A stretch of DNA of 12,513 nucleotides from Lachnospiraceae bacterium. Lineage in GTDB: Bacteria; Bacillota; Clostridia; Lachnospirales; Lachnospiraceae. The notes under the pieces were generated by a model. The model was not told where the DNA came from and made no database searches. It saw only the letters and a program-made list of their open reading frames with translations. The DNA lies in contig JAFSBP010000280.1 in NCBI GenBank assembly GCA_017437205.1, positions 1 to 12,513 on the forward strand, read 5' to 3'. The position numbers and the translations under genes are program-made. Positions 8,420 to 12,513 of this stretch are shown here, piece after piece (position 1 is the stretch's first letter; every line of letters begins with the position of its first letter).

Positions 8420-8472
8420 GACCCTGCGGAGAATAAACCCGAAAAACGGCTCCGTTTATTCTCTGCAGGGTC
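8420..8472 (+). terminator. Long perfect stem-loop, probable terminator or transcript-stabilising hairpin
   Basis: The left arm 8420-8438 pairs with the right arm 8454-8472 over 19 positions: 18 Watson-Crick pairs and one G-U as RNA. The loop is 15 bases (8439-8453) and can form a small inner CCG/CGG stem. It begins 8 bases after the permease stop. The sequence after it (TTAATATAATAG, then TTTTT at 8485-8489) is AT-rich but lacks an immediate T-run, so it is not a textbook intrinsic terminator. It may terminate partly, or protect the transporter mRNA from 3' decay. The rest of 8412-8503 shows no convincing promoter. Confidence 0.6.
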
Positions 8473-8489
8473 TTAATATAATAGTTTTT

Positions 8490-8494
8490 GGAGG
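8490..8494 (+). promoter_or_regulatory. Shine-Dalgarno site deciding the start of the GH35-like gene
   Basis: GGAGG directly touches ATG 8495 and is 9 bases from ATG 8504. The second ATG has usable spacing and is taken as the start. Confidence 0.65.
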
Positions 8495-8503
8495 ATGCAC
8501 GGC

Positions 8504-10912
8504 ATGGTTAAGCTTGAGGACAAGGCCCTGTGGATTAACGGCAAAAGAGAACTGATTGTCAGCGGCGAAATTCACTATTACCGTCTTGAGAAGTCTGAGT
8601 GGCAGGACCGGATCACGAAGCTAAAGCTTTCCGGCTGCAATGCGGTTGCGTCTTACATTCCCTGGATCTGCCATGAGGAGGAAGAGGGTGTTTTCGACCT
8701 GACCGGTTGGGAACGCGAGAACCTTGATGTGGCAGGATTTATTGATCTTTGTGCGGCAAATGATCTGTATTTTGTGGCACGTCCCGGTCCCTTTATCATG
8801 GCCGAGATGAAGAACGAGGGAATTCCCTACTGGGTGGAGGAGAATTACCCCGATTTGCGCTGTCCCACTTGGGAGGGCAGGAAGACACCCAACCCTACGT
8901 TGGATTATTTGGCACCGGATTTTCTTCGCTGTGTGGAAAAGTGGTACGCGAAGATCATGCCTGTGCTTGCGGATAGATTGATTGTAAATGGCGGCAATGT
9001 GATTGCCTGCCAGTTGGATAATGAGATTGGTATGCTCAGCTGGGTGGCCAACAGTCCGGATCTGTCGGATGTTGTGCTCCATGATTTCGAGGAGTGGCTG
9101 GGCAAAAGGTATTCTGCGGAGGAGTTGAACGGAAGATATCCATTCATGGGAGAAGCGTTTGAAGTCCGCAGAGAACATTATCAGAGACCGGAGGATGAAT
9201 ACGGTCTTAAGTATCATAAGGACTTGGGATATTACATGCGTGGCCGATACGCGCGCTATGTGGCTGAACTGAAAGCAATGGCGGAGAAGTACGGCGTGAA
9301 GGATATCCCTTTCCTCATCAATATTCACGGGACCGGGGGCGGAAGAGGACACACCTTCCCCATCGGGATCAGTCAGCTGATGGAGAGTTATACTCAGTCG
9401 CCTGACTATTTTGCCGGATCAGACATTTACCTGTCGGGTGTCACGATGGAGAACCTGCAGGATATCTATATTATTAACTGCTACATGGAGACGGTTAATC
9501 TGTCCACACACCCGCTGGGAAGCTTTGAGTTCCAGAGCGGATCCGCCGATTACGGTGAGACCGGAGCGGGCAGACTGGACGTATCCGACGCGGATTTTAC
9601 CGAGCGCATCTGCGCACTGCAGGGAAATGCACTCATCAACCATTACCTGTTCTGTGGCGGAAGAAATTATCTGTTGAAAAAACCGAGGCCTGATGGGAAC
9701 CACCGGATTGCAATCACCGGAGAGCGGCATGGATTTGCTGCACCGGTAAATCCGGAAGGGAAACTCGGCTACATGTTCCCACGGATGAAGCGGGCGAATA
9801 ATGTTTTAGTGGCTAATGGAGAGAAGCTTTTCGGCATGCGGGAGGAAAAATCCGGACTGTATATCGGTTTTATTCCGGACTATTTTATGACTGAGTACAG
9901 CTATACGCCGTTGGAGCGTGAGATGGTACAGAATGTATCCAGATGGCGCGCAGGTACCGGTTGGGACTGTTTTGCCAAGGCACTTCTCTTGAATCAGTAC
10001 AGTTTCGGCGGTATAAATCTGCAGGGAAACGGACCGCTGATCGATCAGGCAGACGCGATTTTTGTGTTGTCAGCGTCCTACATGCCGGAAGAGACACAGA
10101 CCCTTTTGAAAGAATTTGTGGAGAGCGGCGGAAAGCTGATCTTATACGGACGGCTCCCTGTCTTGGATATGGAGGGAAATTCCTGTCGAATTTTGGCGGA
10201 TATGCTTTCGGTGAAGAGCGAGACATTTATAACAGAAGGGGATCTTCGCTTTATGAGCGTTCAGCCGGTGGGAACGCTAGAGGGTTACGCAGAGGTGCGC
10301 ACCGGTTATGCAGAAGTTTATGAGGGCGATAATCTCACACCGCTGATGGAACTCTCGGTGAAGGGAGGCATCTGTGCCTTTGAAAAAAAGGTGAAAGCCG
10401 GATGTTCGGTGGTCATCGGCACGGACTATATCTGTCATCTGGAAGCGATCGAAAAGCTGATGAAGCATCTGGGTATTGAACACAAACTTTCTCACTCCTG
10501 TGAATATTATGGCATCATGATGGGAATGAGTAAGGACAGAGAAAATAAAGAAAAATTTTTGCACATTTTAAACCTTGATACCTTTACAAAGTCATGCCAG
10601 ATGTATTATAATGGCAACGTTTTGTTTGAGGGAAAAGAGATGTATCTGGGAAGCAGAGACGGATATATGCTTCCGATGAATCTGCGGTTGGGCGATTATG
10701 AGGTCAGATTTTCGACAGCGGAGATTCATTCCTGCCGGGAGAGTGAGATTGTATTCAGATTGACACAGCCGCAGGACGAAATCGTATTTGAGGGCGATGT
10801 TCCCGTGAGACATTCAGAGGATTATGACATTATACACGAGGATGGCAGAACCAAAATCATCAGTAAGATAGACGGAAGGATAGACGAGTTTCTTAACGTC
10901 GGTTTCGACTGA
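8504..10912 (+). CDS. Cytoplasmic GH35-type beta-galactosidase-like glycoside hydrolase
   Basis: An 802-residue protein (805 if ATG 8495 were used). The N-terminal barrel opens with WINGKRELIVSGEIHYYRL, the classic GH35 start, and carries RPGPFIMAEM from R93, close to the GH35 RPGPYICAEW signature. E174 in CQLDNEIG aligns with the acid/base of the usual QVENEYG motif, and E342 in GSFEFQSGSADYG is the likely nucleophile. A Rossmann- or GATase-like segment follows (QADAIFVLSASYMPEETQTL, then FVESGGKLILYG), as in larger beta-galactosidases, then beta-rich C-terminal domains. There is no signal peptide, so it should cleave imported oligosaccharides inside the cell. It departs from canonical GH35 in DNE for ENE and in a long insert rich in charged residues, so galactosidase specificity is not certain. 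It lies between the hairpin and the LacI gene. Confidence 0.85.
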   Translation: MVKLEDKALWINGKRELIVSGEIHYYRLEKSEWQDRITKLKLSGCNAVASYIPWICHEEEEGVFDLTGWERENLDVAGFIDLCAANDLYFVARPGPFIMAEMKNEGIPYWVEENYPDLRCPTWEGRKTPNPTLDYLAPDFLRCVEKWYAKIMPVLADRLIVNGGNVIACQLDNEIGMLSWVANSPDLSDVVLHDFEEWLGKRYSAEELNGRYPFMGEAFEVRREHYQRPEDEYGLKYHKDLGYYMRGRYARYVAELKAMAEKYGVKDIPFLINIHGTGGGRGHTFPIGISQLMESYTQSPDYFAGSDIYLSGVTMENLQDIYIINCYMETVNLSTHPLGSFEFQSGSADYGETGAGRLDVSDADFTERICALQGNALINHYLFCGGRNYLLKKPRPDGNHRIAITGERHGFAAPVNPEGKLGYMFPRMKRANNVLVANGEKLFGMREEKSGLYIGFIPDYFMTEYSYTPLEREMVQNVSRWRAGTGWDCFAKALLLNQYSFGGINLQGNGPLIDQADAIFVLSASYMPEETQTLLKEFVESGGKLILYGRLPVLDMEGNSCRILADMLSVKSETFITEGDLRFMSVQPVGTLEGYAEVRTGYAEVYEGDNLTPLMELSVKGGICAFEKKVKAGCSVVIGTDYICHLEAIEKLMKHLGIEHKLSHSCEYYGIMMGMSKDRENKEKFLHILNLDTFTKSCQMYYNGNVLFEGKEMYLGSRDGYMLPMNLRLGDYEVRFSTAEIHSCRESEIVFRLTQPQDEIVFEGDVPVRHSEDYDIIHEDGRTKIISKIDGRIDEFLNVGFD

Positions 10913-10940
10913 TTGAATTGCTGTCTGAGGCAAGAGAAAT

Positions 10941-10946
10941 GGGGAG
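10941..10946 (+). promoter_or_regulatory. Shine-Dalgarno site deciding the GTG start of the LacI gene
   Basis: GGGGAG stands 5 bases before GTG 10952, which opens MAVTIKDVAEAANVS, the normal N-terminus of the family. The longer in-frame option from TTG 10913 would add 13 unlike residues directly after the upstream stop. Confidence 0.6.
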
Positions 10947-10951
10947 ATACT

Positions 10952-11947
10952 GTGGCAGTAACAATTAAAGATGTGGCGGAGGCGGCAAACGTTTCCATCT
11001 CTGCGGTTTCCTACGCGATCAACAATTCCGGTCCGGTAAGCGAGGAAAAAAAAGAACGGATATTTAAGGCAGTGAAGGAACTGGGCTATGTGCAAAATGG
11101 CATGGCCAGAAGTCTTCGTCTGCAGAAAAAAGGTTTCATCGGATATTTTGCAAATTCCCTGTACGGAGCATTTTATGGTGAGGTGCTGAAAGGAATCGAG
11201 AAAGTATTTGACAATCATGATAAGGAACTGGTGGCGGGCAAATGCAACCCGTCGCAGGATGATCTTCAGGTGATTAGGCTGTTGACAGAGAAGATGACTG
11301 ATGGAGCAATCATTTTCTCGCCGTCAATCACCGATGAGACCATAAAGAAGCTGGCGGATGATGATTTTCCTATTGTTGTTCTGGACAGAGAACTGCACGG
11401 GAAAAATATTTCCAGTGTGTTGATTGACAATGCAGGCAGCGCGTACAAGGTGGGACAGTATATTTCTCATTTGGGGCTAAAGAAGATTGCTTGCTTTATC
11501 GGCGCCGGATTTGACGGAGAGCAGCGCCTTCGCGGAGTGAAAAAGGCCGTGGAAGAGTTTGGGCTGGAGCTGCCAAAAGAGTGGATCATGGACGGGAACT
11601 GGCTGGAGGAAGAGGCTTATGCAAAGACGATTCAGATGGTGAAGACCGGAAGGACACCGGAGGTGATTTTTGCCTTTAACGATGAGATGGCTAAGGGCTG
11701 TATGGATGCGTTAAAGGATATGCATATTCGCATTCCGGAGGATATCTCGGTGATTGGCATGGATGATATTCAGATCAGTGCCTTTCTGGAGCCGAAATTG
11801 ACGACCGTGCATCGTCCGTTATATGAGCTCGGTGTTGCAGCTGCGGAAACTTTGCTTCAGATGCTTGCGGGCGGCGAAAGTAAACAGATTGTACTTTCTA
11901 CCCGGCTGATTCAGCGGGAGAGCTGCATAAAACACTGGGTTGTGTGA
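10952..11947 (+). CDS. LacI-family transcriptional regulator
   Basis: A 331-residue regulator from GTG 10952. The N-terminal helix-turn-helix is plain: TIKDVAEAANVSISAVSYAI at residues 4-23, followed by NNSGPVSEEKKERIFKAVKE and the hinge stretch NGMARSLRLQKKGFIGYF. The recognition helix carries AVSYAIN where many members have TVSRVLN, so the operator may differ from the common one. The remainder is a periplasmic-binding-protein-like effector domain, with FAFNDEMAKGCMDAL, SVIGMDDIQISAFLEPKLTT and HRPLYELGVAAAETLLQML as typical C-terminal landmarks. It sits 39 bases after the GH35-like gene and 54 before the GH3 gene, so it is probably a local sugar-responsive repressor of this locus. The inducer is unknown, and no clear operator was found by eye in the short gaps. 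Confidence 0.93.
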   Translation: MAVTIKDVAEAANVSISAVSYAINNSGPVSEEKKERIFKAVKELGYVQNGMARSLRLQKKGFIGYFANSLYGAFYGEVLKGIEKVFDNHDKELVAGKCNPSQDDLQVIRLLTEKMTDGAIIFSPSITDETIKKLADDDFPIVVLDRELHGKNISSVLIDNAGSAYKVGQYISHLGLKKIACFIGAGFDGEQRLRGVKKAVEEFGLELPKEWIMDGNWLEEEAYAKTIQMVKTGRTPEVIFAFNDEMAKGCMDALKDMHIRIPEDISVIGMDDIQISAFLEPKLTTVHRPLYELGVAAAETLLQMLAGGESKQIVLSTRLIQRESCIKHWVV

Positions 11948-12001
11948 TGAGATAAGGATCAAAAGACCACATTTCATGAAAAAAATGAAACGGGTGAATA
12001 T

Positions 12002-12513
12002 ATGGAAAAAAGAGACTTGCTGGAATTAATAAAAGAGATGAGCCTGAGCGAAAAGGCGATGCAGATGACGCAGTTGGCGGCAGGGCATATTTGCCACACA
12101 GCGCTTGCGAACCTTACCGGACCCTTCAGACAGTGGTCCTTTACCGATGAGGAGCTTGAACAGACCGGATCCATCCTGGGTTCTCACGGTGCTGAGTATG
12201 TGATGAAGATACAGAAGGACTATTTGGAAAAGTCCCGTCATAAGATTCCTTTGATGTTTATGCAGGATGTGATTCACGGATTTAAGACGATTTTTCCGAT
12301 TCCATTGGCACAAGGATGCAGCTTTGATCCGGAACTAATCGAGGAAGCGGCGTATGCGACGGCGAAGGAAGCGTCAGCGGCCGGAGTCCATGTAACTTTT
12401 TCCCCGATGGCGGATCTGGTGAGAGATCCCCGTTGGGGACGTGTGATGGAGTCCCCGGGCGAAGACCCTTATCTGGCAGGTGAGGTGGCTGCGGCGATGG
12501 TGCGCGGTTATCA
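12002..12513 (+). CDS. GH3 beta-glucosidase/beta-xylosidase, BglX type, N-terminal part (3' end outside window)
   Basis: The visible 170 codons start at ATG 12002, with GGGTGA at 11992-11997 as a modest ribosome binding site. The protein opens MEKRDLLELIKEMSLSEKAM, matching the usual LLxxMTLEEKxxQM beginning of GH3 enzymes. KIPLMFMQDVIHGFKTIFPI contains the substrate-binding Asp at D89, and DPRWGRVMESPGEDPYL from D142 is the hallmark of BglX-like family members. The nucleophile Asp and the C-terminal sandwich domain lie beyond the window. No signal peptide is seen, so intracellular hydrolysis of short beta-linked oligosaccharides is expected. Family membership is secure; the exact sugar (glucose, xylose or other) is not. 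Confidence 0.93.
   Translation, partial: MEKRDLLELIKEMSLSEKAMQMTQLAAGHICHTALANLTGPFRQWSFTDEELEQTGSILGSHGAEYVMKIQKDYLEKSRHKIPLMFMQDVIHGFKTIFPIPLAQGCSFDPELIEEAAYATAKEASAAGVHVTFSPMADLVRDPRWGRVMESPGEDPYLAGEVAAAMVRGY

Noticed and set aside
8477..8482. TATAAT as a possible -10 box before the GH35-like gene
   Set aside because: No acceptable -35 at 16-18 bases (GTTTAT/TTTATT lies in the hairpin arm), and a start near 8489 would leave almost no leader before the ribosome binding site.
8621..9352. Long open frame of 243 codons on the minus strand inside the GH35-like gene
   Set aside because: It covers the conserved catalytic part of the sense gene and its translation shows no recognisable domain.
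10913..10951. N-terminal extension of the LacI protein from TTG 10913
   Set aside because: The extra 13 residues do not resemble the family, and a ribosome binding site stands correctly before GTG 10952.
11972..11990. Small inverted repeat TTTCAT/ATGAAA before the GH3 gene
   Set aside because: Only 6 pairs around a 7-base A-rich loop; too weak to call a terminator or an operator.
1..12513. CRISPR arrays, tRNA or rRNA genes, insertion sequences, phage attachment sites
   Set aside because: No regular spaced repeats, transposase-like genes or structured RNA genes were seen; the window is almost fully occupied by metabolic genes on one strand.

Overview
The window looks like chromosomal DNA from a Gram-positive, gut- or rumen-type anaerobe of the Bacillota, most likely Lachnospiraceae or a close relative. 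Reasons: strong AGGAGG-type ribosome binding sites before most genes, base composition near 50% GC by eye, secretory-type N-termini, and a carbohydrate-uptake locus with no ATPase of its own, as is common where one shared MsmX/UgpC-type ATPase serves many CUT1 transporters. The genus cannot be fixed from the sequence alone. All genes lie on the + strand.

Bases 1-8411 hold one tightly packed gene string: the C-terminal end of an ABC solute-binding protein (1-434), a MalF/UgpA-type permease (427-1329), a MalG/UgpE-type permease (1345-2217), a large membrane protein with a predicted extracytoplasmic beta-propeller, TPR-like helices and a Yip1-type membrane domain (2234-4264), a secreted 763-residue protein of the kind I recall as DUF5696 that reads like a glycoside-hydrolase-type sandwich plus TIM barrel (4257-6548), and a second permease pair (6550-7524 and 7527-8411). 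Gaps are 1-16 bases or the genes overlap, so co-transcription and translational coupling are likely. A 19-bp stem-loop at 8420-8472 follows the last permease.

Bases 8504-12513 hold a catabolic and regulatory block: a cytoplasmic GH35-type beta-galactosidase-like enzyme of 802 residues (8504-10912), a LacI-family regulator (10952-11947) and the start of a GH3 beta-glucosidase/xylosidase of BglX type (12002 to the window edge, partial).

Working model (inference): oligosaccharides are captured and perhaps trimmed or sensed at the cell surface by the solute-binding protein, the DUF5696-like protein and the propeller/Yip1 protein. They enter through one or both permease pairs, powered by an ATPase encoded elsewhere. 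Inside, the GH35-like and GH3 enzymes hydrolyse them and the LacI protein controls the locus. The part least explained by known biology is the propeller-Yip1 plus DUF5696-like pair set between two permease pairs.
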